Source: Corallium rubrum (taxonomy: Eukaryota > Cnidaria > Anthozoa > Scleralcyonacea > Coralliidae). From it: 64,000 nucleotides of DNA. Made by a program: the position numbers and the translations under genes. Each line of letters opens with the position of its first letter. Within the stretch, counting starts at the first letter, position 1. A model generated the notes under the pieces. It was not told where the DNA came from and ran no database searches. It worked only from the letters and a program-made list of their open reading frames with translations. This document shows positions 41,150 through 52,822 of the stretch, piece after piece. The stretch covers positions 468,419-532,418 of the forward strand of contig CAXIUP010000106.1 of assembly GCA_964035015.1 (NCBI GenBank). Direction: 5' to 3'.

Positions 41150-42175
41150 CTGCACGAGTATGACGTAAGTGAGGTCCAAGACACTCACTCAAGATTTCAC
41201 CGACATAGTGGCTCCCGCTGACAGGTCAGCGGTATTCACAATAAATCTCTCTCAATTCACACGCGAGCACGATGCTGTTCCGAAACAATCATCTATGTAT
41301 CTCTTAAAGAGATCAGGAAAGGGTCAAGTGTATCGTTCAAAGATTTGTTTTTCAACATAACCAACAAATACGTTTGCATAGCTAGGGCCCATTTTGGTAC
41401 CCATTGCTACTCCACTGATCTGTTGGTAATGTTCACCATCAAATGAAAAACTTGTTGAGGGTGAGTACAAGTTCTGCCAAGCGAAGTAATGTAGTGGACC
41501 GATGGATGATTCCAAAAGGGTGCGTTGATTAAAGAAAAACTTCAAAGCTTCCAGACCATCACGGTGAGGAATGACGATGTAGAGAGACTTGATATCCATG
41601 GCGAAAATGAGTTTACTGGAACCGCTGAAATGTATTTGATCAAAAATCTGTAGAGCATGTTTTATATCTTTGATATAAGAAGGCAACTTCTTTACCAAAG
41701 GTGACATAATATTGTCTAAAAAGCTGTAAATGAGTTCAGTAGGACAGCTGCAAGCTGAGACGATCGGCCTGCCAGGATTGTCAGGTTTATGAATTCAGTT
41801 AGGTAAAAATTAGATAACTGGTGTTCTAGGAGTGGTGATTATCAGGTTGGAGGCAGAGGCAGGCAATTCACCGGCTTGAATAAGTTTGTTAATGGTAGTT
41901 TTAACAGTTTTTTGGTGAGTAGGAGTGGAATCGGAACTTAACTTAGTGTAAAAGGAGGCATCGCTGAGTTGACGAAGAGCTCCTTGTCGGTACAAGTCAG
42001 ATCTCCAGACAACAACTGCACCACCTTTGTCCGCAGGTTTGATGACAACTTCCAAACGAAACACTTGGGAAATTGCTCGACGAAAAGCTAAAAAACACTC
42101 GCCTACGGCTCGTGTTTTGTTCCAGTCTCGCAATTTCCCGCGTGTTTCATTTGGATCAGAGTATCTAAACACGGA
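41150..42175 (-). pseudogene. Penelope-like element reverse transcriptase, decayed
   Basis: Minus-strand blocks read EVVIKPADKGGAVVVWRSDL (near 42040), LIQAGELPASASNLI, then after a break MDIKSLYIVIPHRDGLEAL (near 41590), the diagnostic GVAMGTKMGPSYANVFVG (near 41400), and RYIDDCFG near 41305, the YIDD-type catalytic box. This order is that of Penelope-like retroelements. Stops between blocks (near 41810-41707 and 41324) and the absence of a recognisable GIY-YIG endonuclease show a fragment. Confidence 0.78.
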
Positions 42176-42533
42176 GAACCATTTGGTATTTCTTTAACAT
42201 AACACTCATAACAGTGAATACATATATCATAACCTAAAAGCTGAAATGCATACTATCTGGTATATAGGTATATGGTTTAGAAAGCAGTCACTGATTTGCA
42301 AAAATTGACAAAATCGTTTAAACTTTACTGTATGTAGACGGACCAGTAGACCACTGTCAGCTATCAACTCGTCGTGGATATTTTCTTGGTGCCTTGTGAT
42401 TGCGTGCAATTATCCATGATCTGAAGCGAAACTGGACTTCCAATCGTCCAGTGGTTGTTCTGATACACGCTCGTAAACCCTTCGGGCATACGAATAAGAC
42501 TTCTGAAGTATGCCTATTAACTTTTCGCCTTGA

Positions 42534-42534
<1 letters not shown>

Positions 42535-42579
<45 letters not shown>
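42535..42579. repeat. (CA)n microsatellite
   Basis: About 22 CA units in a row. Confidence 0.95.
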
Positions 42580-43654
42580 CCGGGGTCATGACATAGTATC
42601 CGCAAAAATTCATAGTTTTTGGGCAGGCGACATTTCCTGTTTCCCTGCTTGGCCATAGCGCCAAAGCCCAAGCTAGGCAGGCTATATAAGACGGCGAGGG
42701 TAAGACAACAGCCAGGTGTGGCAAACATGCCTAAATGTGTTCACGAATTCAAACACATGTTCAGGAAATATTTCATAGTATTTCAGAAATATCATGAAAG
42801 ATTTTTTTCACGTCTTGACAATATAGCAATGGCAAGATTTTAAAATAAAACGCAACAATACCTGATATTGGTAATCTTCCACGGCTTTCTTCGCCAGTTT
42901 GTCTATCTGAATCGTAAAAGGAGACGAATTTACAAATTAAAATTAAAATTAATTAATTTTACGAATTTACAATTTAGTTAACTTCCACTCTGACGGAAAT
43001 GTTGATAGACGAATGGCCTGTTTGCAAATATTACAGAAATTAATGGAGAATACCTTACCTCCTGCTGTGAGTATCTTCTTTCCGACTGAGTTCTAAAATA
43101 TAAATCATTTAATTAACATGACATTTTTAATACTGTCTACTGAAAAGTTTGGTGCTAAAGTCATTTATTGTTTAAATATTTAACATTTTGTTGTAGATTA
43201 TAATAATATTTTTTAATAATAATTAGCATAAATTAGCATAATTTGCAAAATGGGTTGTCTGACAAGACCCCAAAACCAAAAATTTGAATAGTAGAGGTAA
43301 AAACGATTCAAATGGTATATTGTGGTATTATTTTTGTGTTATTATGCCATGCTAATTCACAAATTTGCTGAGACCACCTGCTGTGAGTGGTTTTCGAGCC
43401 GGACAAGAATGAATTAAAATTTAAAGGTGAAACTGGCAGGTGAAAGTGGGACAAAAAAATTCCCAAGGCAGCCAAGTGAAGAATAGTTTAGACATAGTTT
43501 GACGCTACTCTGGCTTAAAAATTGTTTAAACGTAGCTTAAAAAGTTACTGTACATGACCGAACGTTTCATGAGGTTACTAGATAACCAAGGTTAACAACT
43601 AATGAACTGCGCAGGGCTTGGGACGTCGAGAAATCGCTAAAAGCATAGACGCGG
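42580..43654. other. Stretch upstream of the BEL/Pao gag gene
   Basis: No gene is supported. If the BEL/Pao element kept its 5' end, the LTR and primer-binding site would be here, but I found no matching LTR pair because the 3' half of the element is missing. Confidence 0.35.
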
Positions 43655-43678
43655 GTGAACGACGATGTCGAAAACAAG

Positions 43679-44821
43679 ATGGAAACAGCCGACGGTATGA
43701 TTGAAATGTTAGAAGGATGGTTGGAAGAACAAGACGCAAAGATAGAAAGATTACAGCGTGATCAGAAAGTCGAAAGAGAGAATCAAGAGCGAGAAAAACG
43801 ACTACACTTCGAGCTTAAACTACACGAAGCGAAAGTGAAACTACAAGCCGAAATAATTAAACCGGATACACCGCAGACAAACAACGAAGCGCTCAAGTTA
43901 CAAGCGAGGTTACCTAAACTTCAAATAACTAAGTTCAACGGAACTTATGGCGACTGGCCTCGGTTTTGGAGTCTGTATTCCGAAACTATCGACAAGACCA
44001 GCCTACCTCCTGTAAGTAAGTTCTCCTACCTAAGAGAATTGTTGTGTGAAAAAGGAAAGAAAACCATAGAAGCTCTACCGCATACAGCCGAAGGCTATAA
44101 CCGAGCCATTGCCATTCTTAAAGATCGTTTTGGAAAGGAAAGTGAAATTGTGAAAACCTACGTAAAAGAAATACTGGATCTGCCTCATATCGCCACGACT
44201 AACGCAAAAAAAATACACGAGTTTTTCGAGAAACTGACTTACTGTGTACAGTCGTTGGAAACACTTAAACAACTTGACACAGTCAATGGCACTGTCTCAA
44301 TGATTCTGGATAAATTGCCCGCCATCAGAGGAGATCTCGTTAGAAGCGACTCTAACTGGGAAAGCTGGAACTTCGTACAATTTACTGAAGCTCTGCCACT
44401 CTGGACCCGACGAAATCCAGTCATAGAAGATGCGAAATCAGAAGACCCATCGAAGAAACGAGATCGACAAAGTCGAGGATGTTACCAAACACAACAAAGG
44501 AAGGGTCGACAGCCAGGAAAACAAAAAGCGTGTGTGTACTGTAACGAAGATAATCATCGGTCTTCGGAGTGTGGCTCAGTTACGACTGCAGAAGAAAGGA
44601 AGAAAATCTTGGCAAACAAGAAGTTATGTTTCAACTGCACGGGACATGCACACCGAGCTTCAGAGTGCAAAAGTACAGCGACGTGTAAGAACTGCAGCAA
44701 AAGACATCACACCTCGATTTGCGATGTTAACCACGAGACCAGCCGACGAGACCCGGAGGTAGGGCTTTCAGCTAGCAGACAAGAAGATCATGAGATAATC
44801 TACCCCATAGTGGTTGTTTAA
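43679..44821 (+). pseudogene. BEL/Pao retrotransposon gag
   Basis: A coiled-coil start (MIEMLEGWLEEQDAKIERLQ) is followed by the Pao-type gag domain (LPKLQITKFNGTYGDWPRFW, YLRELLCEKGKKTIEAL, VKEILDLPHIATTNAKKI) and by Cys knuckles (CVYCNEDNHRSSEC, CFNCTGHAHRASEC, CKNCSKRHHTSIC). A TAA at 44819-44821 ends the frame, but the same frame continues into protease, so the stop is probably a mutation in a single gag-pol frame. The ATG at 43679 is a likely start; an earlier one is possible. Confidence 0.85.
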
Positions 44822-46099
44822 ATCGATGGAATCAAGACCCATGCACTGTTGGACACGGGGTCTGGTAGCTCTTATGCATCGGCCAAACTGATTCATGCTC
44901 TCAAGAAAAGACCAAAGCAAGTGAAGACGAGAACGGTGGACATGATGTTGAGTTCTACGACCAGCAGTTGACGGGCAGTCCAAAATGGAGATCGAGTTGT
45001 CAAAAGTACACAAACCTCAAATTATGATGACCAGAAACCCTAACTACAAGAAGCTGCTCGCGAAGTATAGTCATCTCGGGAGAGTAAAGATTAACGATCA
45101 AGATGAGAGAGAGCAAATCCCGATTCACGTCGTTTTGGGCGCAAGTGAGTACGCAGCTGTCAAGACAGCAACAGCACAGAAAGTTGGATCACCTGGGCAA
45201 CCTGTGGCAGAAAAGACACTACTTGGATGGACTGTTATGTCACCAGGGAGAGAAGATGATGAGAGTTCAGTCCTTCTCACACAATCTACTACGACAGACT
45301 ACGAACAGCTCTGCGCTTTAGATGTTCTTGGACTGGCAGATACACACGAAGATGATCAATAAGCAGTGTACCAGGAGTTTAGAGAACAGCTCGAAAGGGA
45401 TGAAGCTGGCTGGTACCAGACCAAGTTGCCATGGAAAGGAAACCATCCAACGTTGCCTACCAATAAGAGGGGAAGTAAAAAACGACTGGATCAACTGGTT
45501 CGCAAACTAGAGAAGAACAACCAATATGAAGAGTACAACAGCATAATACAAGAGCAGTTTCAGGAAGGAATAATTGAAATCGCACCTGAAGAGCCAAGTG
45601 GAAAAGTGTTCTACATCCCGCACAAGGGTGTTGTCCAGAAAAATGCAGAGAGCGCAAAACTCCGCATTGTCTATGACGCGTCGGCGAGGGAGAACAACGA
45701 CCAGCCTTCGTTGAATGAATGTCTACATCCTGGTCCCCCTCTTCAGAACCGGCTGTGGGATATTTTAGTGAAATCGAGGTTTTACCCAATTCTTCTAACC
45801 GGTGACCTTAAAAAGGCATTCCTTCAGATCAGAATCAAGGAGGAAGAGAGGGACTCTCTACGTTTTCATTGGAAAGAGCCAAGCAGTAACGAGATGAAAG
45901 TCTACCGGTTTACGAGAGCACTATTCGGCCTCACATCATCACCATTTCTTCTCGCAGGAGTTCTCAACCAGCACTTTGATAACTGGAAAGACCAATTCCC
46001 CGAGGTTGTTCAAGAGCTACGTGACGGTCTATATGTCGACGACCTGATGACTGGCGGCATTACAGTGGCAGAAACAAGAGGGAAGAAGTTGCCAGTATA
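44822..46099 (+). pseudogene. BEL/Pao protease and reverse transcriptase, truncated
   Basis: HALLDTGSGSSYAS near 44850 is the aspartic protease site. Frames change near 44970 and 45362. Then follow KVFYIPHKGVVQK, LRIVYDASARENN, ILLTGDLKKAFLQIRI (RT motif A), RFTRALFGLTSSPFLLAGVL and LYVDDLMTGG (the catalytic YVDD box near 46030). The homology stops abruptly at 46099, where the duplicated Fic block begins. RNase H, integrase and the 3' LTR are absent. Confidence 0.85.
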
Positions 46100-47038
46100 T
46101 ATTATAGGATTAAAGATGATATGGACTTGGTCGCTACACGTATGTATTTTATATTGCAATATATACATCCGTTTTCTGACGGTAATGGACGCGTAGGAAA
46201 AGCTTTACACGCTATATTGAGTGATAATTTATCATGTAAAGTAACATCTTTTGAACAACACACGTTGTTATGTAAGGAACTAGAATTATTACAAAGTAAA
46301 GAAGAACTACGTATTTTTGAAGATAGAAAATCTCACATACAAGTATTTAATAAATTGAAAAATATGTTAGAATAAATATAAATAATTAAGAAAAGCGTTA
46401 GAAACAAACATGTATGGAAAGAAGCCGGTAATAAAATCACCTAACACATCGATTTCCCTACATGTTATAACCCTTATCACATGTTTATTACTTGTGTTTG
46501 ACTCACAAAAGAACAAATGGTTTTCCTCAGTTTTGGTTAATGAGATAAGGGATTTCTAAAAGAGTTGTTTTTTTTTTTTTACTCGACGTACTTCTTTTTT
46601 TCCTATATGCTCATAATCAAATATTTCAAACTGAAAAGTATCTTTATCTATACTATTATTTTTTTTACAATTTTTAAAACAACATTCAGTGAAATTTACT
46701 TTCTCAACTAATTTAGGAACGTTGAAGATGTGTGATTTTTTCCGTATCATTCCTCTGGGGTTGTGGTCTTCACAAAAACATATAAAGCAGCACGCTAAAT
46801 TGAATAATATTCGCGCGCTTATTTTCCCAACCACACACTTGAGGGATTGATGAAAAAAATTTGGCGATATAGTATATAAATAAACCGCTATACCAACGCC
46901 TTTATCACCATATTTTTTACGAAGATCCGAAAATAACGTGTATAATGAAGCGCTGTTAGACCAGCAAGATTTATATAGGTTAGCACTGTGCGGGAGGTAT
47001 ATTTCATTTTTAGCTATAAAACACACTCTATGGTAAAC
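46100..47038. repeat. 938-bp block, copy 2 of 2, inside BEL/Pao debris
   Basis: A near-identical copy of 34894-35831. It holds the Fic core (46121-46375) with the HPFSDGNGRVGK signature and the minus-strand hypothetical gene (46556-47026), both with open frames. The left junction cuts the BEL/Pao RT, and a few bases (TATATTATAGG-like) are shared at the joint. There is no obvious flanking target duplication. Confidence 0.93.
46556..47038 (-). CDS. Second copy of the Cys-rich hypothetical gene
   Basis: It is the same protein as at 35361-35834 over almost its whole length. The shift in a poly-T tract only alters the last residues after RRVKKK. The start at MVYHRV is retained up to the breakpoint. 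Confidence 0.5.
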   Translation of the reverse strand, partial: VYHRVCFIAKNEIYLPHSANLYKSCWSNSASLYTLFSDLRKKYGDKGVGIAVYLYTISPNFFHQSLKCVVGKISARILFNLACCFICFCEDHNPRGMIRKKSHIFNVPKLVEKVNFTECCFKNCKKNNSIDKDTFQFEIFDYEHIGKKEVRRVKKKKQLF

Positions 47039-48499
47039 ATCGGCATCCCACGGTTTAAATTCAGTGGGGAGAACAAAATTAAAGAATTAATTATACCCCC
47101 CGCTCTTTTAGGAAATAACGAAAAATTAATTCGGTTGTCTCTTACTAATAGTATATGTTGAGAATTATTCTTAATACACCAGCATTCATTTCTTCTCTGT
47201 ACAAACGGTATTGTGAAATAATTAATAAGAAGTCAAACTGCAGACAAGTTGAAGTGATGGTTCTTAGCTGCAATAGCTGCGCATTGTCTACATGTACACA
47301 TGCTTACAATCAGGCAGCAGAGCACAAGTTGATTGATCAAGGATCTTTATAACAGCATTTTAAATCGCTCTATATTAATCAATAGTTCTTAGTTTTCTTC
47401 TCATACTGAATTTTAAGTCAAATACGCAGCTATAAATATCATTTAACTTGAACATGTATAGGCCTGCAATATATATATATATATATATATATATCCCAAA
47501 TAGCTTCCGAATCGGTCGGAGCACATTTGGATTGAACGTACCTTATTAGCCCCACAATTTAAATTATATCTACTATGATAACAGTCAACACTTTCAAACA
47601 CAAATAAAAGTAAGCATTTACTCACGTGTTATGTTATTTGTCCCATGCTGATACGTTATACGGCGGTATACTTTACAAAAATGTGTTCACCGCGCATCAA
47701 TCGTTTTAGCTTTTTAGCCTTAGGAAACGAGTACTTATTGATACTCCGGATGTTTACAGGCTACAGCTATGAAAGGCATGCATGCAGTCTGTAAAATTGA
47801 ATGATTACCTTTGGAATTGGTTAGAACAGAGCTTGAAAACTGTGCGCATTGTTTCAGGTTTATCGCACAAGGTAAACTAGTAGTTGCGCTGGATTTGCGT
47901 TCTGAAAACTATTATTCTTAATTCTTGCATTCAAACATGAACGCAATAATGCCACGACACTTTACGTTTGTGCCATTTGCACCATATGCTTTCCAACAAA
48001 AGTTGACAACTGCCTTGACAGCTGCAAACAAATTAGAGTCAAGCGTAATTGTCGTTGTTGTTTCAGCATATCAAGTCTTATATTTTGTACTCGATCACGC
48101 CAGCTAAATAAAATATATATGCAAGTTCAGAAAATGGAGTACACAAATACGTGATAATTTAATACGTAAAAATTAAATAATCAAAAAGTCCCTGCTATAT
48201 AGTCTATATACATCGCTAGCTTAGCTATTAGAACAAATTGTGTTTATTAATTACAAAGCAAAATAATCTTATGTCTTAACTAATACATATATTTAAAAAT
48301 TACAGTAATTTATAAACACTGTTTCGCAGATAAAAAACGTACTGAAAAGTTACGATACACAACATGTATATAGCAATATAAGCAATGTTTGATATATTTC
48401 AGAGTACTAGCTAGATGCATGTGCATAACGTTTCATTTTTACTTGAATAATCAATTCACAATACAGTTTATATACATGGAAAAATAATCAACATCTTAT
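47039..48499. other. AT-rich non-coding stretch
   Basis: No gene is supported. There is a pure (AT)n run at about 47469-47493. Confidence 0.4.
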
Positions 48500-48790
48500 T
48501 TAGTCACTTTCGATGTTATTTGGAGACCGCGCAGTAAACACTAAATTTGGCAAGTCAGTGGAAGTCATATATACGACTAACCCCATCAAAGAAGAAATTG
48601 GCACAACACAAAAATTGTCTAGGACAGATTTGTGAAAAACACCGATATGGGGAGCCGAGGCAAAAGTACATGGGTCATGAACCAGTTTTGAAGGAACAGG
48701 TTCAAAAAGTTTGATAAGGGTCAGGTTGTGTACAGAACAAACACATTCTTCCACACAGTTCTCTGTTTGACGATTGCATTCCCTTTTATA
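48500..48790 (-). other. Possible further exon of the transposon-associated gene
   Basis: A minus-strand frame reads CVEECVCSVHNLTLIKLFEP and continues open to about 48500. It lies directly downstream of the frame at 48804-49670 and might be a second exon. No domain is visible and no clean splice pair was established. Confidence 0.25.
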
Positions 48791-48803
48791 CTGAAAATAA
48801 AAT

Positions 48804-49670
48804 TCAACTTGACCATAAAGTGTACGGCTCTCTACGAATTAGGGGCGTTTCGACGCCATGAAAATAGCGCTGCAATGTATATTCAGTCGAAAAGCAGTTG
48901 TTGGGTTGAGGACAGTGCAATGCAATAAGGCGAAGAAGGTCGGATAATGCTTTGCCAGACAAGTTGTGTCTAATTGCATATTCCATAATCAAGACTGCAC
49001 TCTCGCCTTGTGTAATAGCAGAGCCGTCATACAAAGACTTAGAATCTGAGCTCTCCAATCCTTCCTCTTCAGTATCATTAACGACTTTCATAAGCTCTGC
49101 CTCAGGAGGTGAAAATAGAGGATGCTGAACGTCTAGGTCTGTGAAGTTGCAGAACAAGTCATCTTGAATCTTTGAAAGCTCTTCTTCGTAAACGTTTTTT
49201 ATATTTTCTAAATGTTCATCGAACACCACACTATCAGAATCATCAAAAGTGGAGGGTTTTGAAATGAGCTTGTCATAATCGCCATGGCAAATTAAATTTT
49301 TGCACTCTTCTTCTATTTTTTGTTTCAACAGCTGTTCTTTAGCATCCACAGCGTTGATTGTTTGTTGCAATTCCAATGTATCATCAGTGGGCTCAGTGTT
49401 TTCCGACTGATCTACAAGAGTTTCGTCTAGGTCGGGTAAGGGTGCAACTGATTGTTCCCAGTTTCTCTTGCTACCAACAGCAACTGTTACCATAGGTAAA
49501 ATATTGAAACCTTCGCTTGTGGATGGACACTCCAGACTTTCATTTTGAACGTGGTTAACGCGAATAATATTGTGTGTCTCGTCAAGTCCACGATCAGTAA
49601 GTTGTACCATCTCGCGAGTCATTTCCATTGCAACAGCCTCAAAAACATTCTTAGACTGGCTTTTGTCCAT
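48804..49670 (-). CDS. Transposon-associated acidic protein (N-terminal exon)
   Basis: The start is taken at MDKSQSKNVFEAVAMEMTRE (49670). The middle is acidic with predicted coiled coil (INAVDAKEQLLKQKIEEECK). Near the end is SLYDGSAITQGESAVLIMEY, then AIRHNLSGKALSDLLRLIAL and HCPQPN. This conserved block recurs in many invertebrate and fish genes, where it precedes a transposase-like part (tnp2/CACTA-type in my recollection). Here only this exon is clear. It could belong to a DNA transposon or be a domesticated relative. The assignment to a superfamily is uncertain. Confidence 0.5.
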   Translation of the reverse strand: MDKSQSKNVFEAVAMEMTREMVQLTDRGLDETHNIIRVNHVQNESLECPSTSEGFNILPMVTVAVGSKRNWEQSVAPLPDLDETLVDQSENTEPTDDTLELQQTINAVDAKEQLLKQKIEEECKNLICHGDYDKLISKPSTFDDSDSVVFDEHLENIKNVYEEELSKIQDDLFCNFTDLDVQHPLFSPPEAELMKVVNDTEEEGLESSDSKSLYDGSAITQGESAVLIMEYAIRHNLSGKALSDLLRLIALHCPQPNNCFSTEYTLQRYFHGVETPLIRREPYTLWSS

Positions 49671-49719
49671 GATTATGAAAGGTATATTTGTGTCATATGG
49701 TATAAGAAATACAATCAAA

Positions 49720-50232
49720 TTTGTAAAGGGAAGTTATCGCGAGCGATGAATTCTTTCTTATTAAGAAGAGAAAATGTGACAGCCAACGTCAATATTATCT
49801 TTAGTCGGGCAGGAAAACACCCTGTTCTTTAATGGTTTCATTCTAATTATAGTGGAGACTTGAAGTCGAACAAATAATCAGTCAGCAGACGGCAAGAGTT
49901 CTAGCTTAATATATTATTATTCAAAATATAACATTCTTACACTGTCATTGCATGTCTTGCATTTATAATATTAGGATTTATATTCTTTAACACTTCCCAT
50001 AAACTTTAGAGCTTATTTTTGTTCAGTCAACTAAAACATTCCTCAGGCAATCATTAAGCTGGAATGCAATTTCGAGTAGGGCAATGTGGCAACATTTTTT
50101 CGAACATATTAACACGAAAGATAAGAGTTTGTTACAATAAGGTCAGTGTTTCTCACGCACACAAACCCAAGTTTGTACCCGTTGACGTCGTAAGACTTTT
50201 TTCACCGAGATTTTATATATACTATATTTACA
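49720..50232. other. Divergent intergenic region
   Basis: It separates the minus-strand gene starting at 49670 from the BEN-type gene starting at 50233 and should contain both promoters. No coding signal is seen. Confidence 0.35.
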
Positions 50233-50493
50233 ATGGCAAGCAACAAGAATGTAGCCCAAGATCTAACGGATCAACTGATTAATTTGCACACCATCTCCAC
50301 CAGGGAAGACAATACAGACGTCACCCATACCATCGAAAAACCGAAGCAAAGAAAGCAGTCAGCGCTTGTTTTTTGGATTGAAACCAATCAATTTAGTATT
50401 TTACCAGTAACAAGGATTGCGAAGGAGTTTCGATTTGTTAACGCAACGGCATCTATAAACGCTGAAGGCAGAAAATGGGATGTTAAATCAGCG
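50233..50493 (+). CDS. Probable first exon of the BEN-domain gene
   Basis: The ATG at 50233 opens MASNKNVAQDLTDQLINLHT. Near the end is ALVFWIETNQFSILPVTRIA and a Trp-Asp pair before a good donor (GCG|GTGAGT). The block with FWxETNxFSxLPxxxI is typical of the N-terminus of invertebrate BEN-domain genes, from recollection. It ends in phase 0, while the next exon seems to need one extra base, so the join is unresolved; a small exon may be missed. Confidence 0.5.
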
Positions 50494-50767
50494 GTGAGTT
50501 GTTTATAGCTATAGATCACTAAATATTTAGCCAGATAATCTTCAGGAATTGAAATGTCACACTGTAATGTATATGTGTGACACATATTTCTCTTGCATAT
50601 TGGAGCCGTGTCCGACACAGTTCTCAACCATACACAAACTGAACGCACTAAAGATTCTGCCGCAGAATTTCTGCAATATCTCACAAAATGAAAAATAATT
50701 GTGTTGTTGATTTAGTTATATAATTAGAAATAACTCGTAAAGACCTTTTATTCCAACTTTCATCTAG

Positions 50768-51730
50768 AAGACAAAAAAGAACTTCATGATCTGGAAGATC
50801 AGCTGGAAGCAGAAATGGCTAACAAACTCAGCAAGAGTGCGACCCAATCGACTTCCTCACCTTCGGCTCTGGCTGAGCTAACCAGCGCGTGTGTCACCAA
50901 CAAAGATCAGAAATCTAAGAGAAAACGAAAACCTAGCGCAAAACTTCTGGATAGCGAAGAATATTCACCAACGAAGCTTTCCTCTTCAACTCCAACTAAA
51001 GTTTCCTCTTCAACTCCAACTAAAGTTTCCTCTTCAACCAAAGTTTCCTCTTCAACCAAAGTTTCCTCTCGAACTAAAGTTTCCTCTCCAAGAGCAAAAC
51101 AGGAGAAAAGAAAAAAGAGCCAGACAAAAACGAAGAAATCGACGATGGGAGCGGCGACAACCGAGGCATGCCAAATCATGGCCCAGCAGTTCTTTGGTCA
51201 AGTGAATCCAAACCCCATTAACCTATCTCCACTTGCATTTCCACCAAATCAGTCTAGTTCTGTTCATAGTCCACATAACCGCAACCCTAGGCCTGCAAAT
51301 TCTCCGATCAATATTACGCCAACCTACAGCAGAAAATCCTATTCATCCACTCCAAAGTCAATGAAAACTCCTTCTTGTAGCCCTAGTCCACTAACCCAAA
51401 ACGAAGCCAGTGGCAGTTCTGTCAATGTCGCCAAATATAGTCTTGAAAAAATGGCATCTCTGCCAAACTATCCGCACCAGTACGAAACGTCAATTTCCAG
51501 CATTGGTTCGGTGATCAAAGAAGCAATGTTGACTTGGTCAAATTCTCCTTTGGGCAGTTTAAACGACATGGATATTGTTGAGGAACAACTGTATACTCTG
51601 GATGAAATATCTAGTGATGAGGATGGAATAGTTATTGAAGAAGACCCATGGAAAGAAAAGTGTTCAGGCAGTACATCGGAAAAAGGTTCCAACAGCAATG
51701 TACCACTACAAAACTCATTTACATTACCAG
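50768..51730 (+). CDS. Low-complexity exon of the BEN-domain gene
   Basis: After an acceptor (TTTCATCTAG) the frame reads DKKELHDLEDQLEAEMANKL and then a Lys/Ser-rich region. Direct repeats of STPTKVSS and STKVSS come from a tandem TTTCCTCTTCAAC-type DNA repeat near 50980-51080. A basic stretch (RAKQEKRKKSQTKTKKS) likely acts as a nuclear signal. The C-terminal half is Ser/Pro/Asn-rich, with an acidic end near 51600. The exon ends at ACCAG|GTAAATT with one base over, which combines in phase with the exon at 52170. Confidence 0.65.
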
Positions 51731-52169
51731 GTAAATTTGATTGAATTATATATGAATTAATATGCGCCCAAGTAATTTTGAATAGTACGTCTTATTTAAA
51801 AAGAACGTTACCATGCTCTTGACGTATAGACGATAAATTTAACATAGTTAACATATCAATTTAAAAAATGTATTACTCTTTTGACTTATTTGGCAATATC
51901 GAACTCAACTACCTCGCGGATTCGATTCCGGCCCAAAATGTGATGTTATTTTCGTTGGGTTTTAATTCCGGCCTTCATACAAAATATTTCGGCAACTGCA
52001 CACGATTTATAGTTGTCTTAGTTTTAACACTGCGTGTAGGTCAAACCCACAAAATTTCTTTGTATATATAGATAAAGATTACTTGTCTACATAATATGCA
52101 AAGTTTTATATCATGTAACACATAATTTACCATGACCATGTTTTTAATGCATTTTATATCTTATGACAG

Positions 52170-52228
52170 TTCCACCTCCAGGAGTAATAAACTATTTACG
52201 ATGCTTAGTCAATTATTTCGATAATCAG
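52170..52228 (+). CDS. Small exon of the BEN-domain gene
   Basis: It is bounded by TTATGACAG and CAG|GTAATG. It encodes PPPGVINYLRCLVNYFDNQ after a Val codon shared with the previous exon, and ends in phase 0. Confidence 0.55.
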
Positions 52229-52351
52229 GTAATGATATATGTTGAGATATCTCAGATCGTTCTGTATAGATTTATACATGTACAGTTTATGTAAATGTGC
52301 ATGATATTTATTTTTGACATGTTTTCAAAAAGGTGGTAAATTTCAAAGACC

Positions 52352-52456
52352 TTTAGGAACGAAATACTTACGTTTCAAGCGGACCCGCCTTCATCAAAAA
52401 CAGAGTAAAATGTGATGAAGGGATCCGCTCGAAACATCTGTATTCCGTTCGCTAAA
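52352..52456. repeat. Foldback hairpin, GTTTCGAG family, second copy
   Basis: TTTAGGAACGAAATAC...CGTTTCAAGCGGA pairs with TCCGCTCGAAACA...GTATTCCGTTCGCTAAA. It is related to the hairpin at 9362-9457. AAAAAGGTG before it and CACCTTTT after the inserted MITE may be its outer ends. Confidence 0.7.
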
Positions 52457-52683
52457 GCCCTAATCAAACGAGAACGCAAGTCATCGCAAGTTGGCAGTCA
52501 CGCTATCTCAGCCAGCCGCTCTGAATAATTTCCCGAAAATATTATAATGTACTGTGACAAAGTTAAAACTTGTTTGAAACACTCATGAAACCTTTATTTT
52601 GTTAATTTGGGTGTTCGAACGACCGCCACAGAAATTTGTGACTGCCAACTTGCGATGACTTGCGTTCCCGTTTGATTAGGGCT
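52456..52683. mobile_element. 228-bp PIF/Harbinger-like MITE
   Basis: The ends AGCCCTAATCAAACGAGAAC and its inverse GTTCCCGTTTGATTAGGGCT are flanked by TAA on each side (52453-52455, 52684-52686). A 3-bp TAA duplication fits PIF/Harbinger. The inverted arms run about 46 bp, to GGCAGTCAC/GTGACTGCC. It has inserted into or beside the hairpin just upstream. Confidence 0.78.
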
Positions 52684-52759
52684 TAACACCTTTTAATTTC
52701 GTTTTGCTACATTTGATACTGAACTATATATCAATTATTGTTTCAATGTATTTTTTAAG

Positions 52760-52822
52760 GTTCCCTCAACTGCTTCAAGTATCCAAACGGTGAACAAGGA
52801 GAAAACTGCTACAATAAAGCCA
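52760..52822 (+). CDS. Small exon of the BEN-domain gene
   Basis: It is bounded by TTTTTTAAG and CCA|GTCAGT. It encodes 21 residues (VPSTASSIQTVNKEKTATIK and one more), in phase 0 at both ends. Confidence 0.5.

Noticed and set aside
42410-42728. Open frames with Cys-Val repeats
   Set aside because: They come from translation of the (CA)n microsatellite.
43655-46099. Endogenous retrovirus
   Set aside because: The gag domain, the three Cys knuckles and the YVDDLMTGG style are BEL/Pao, and no envelope gene is seen.
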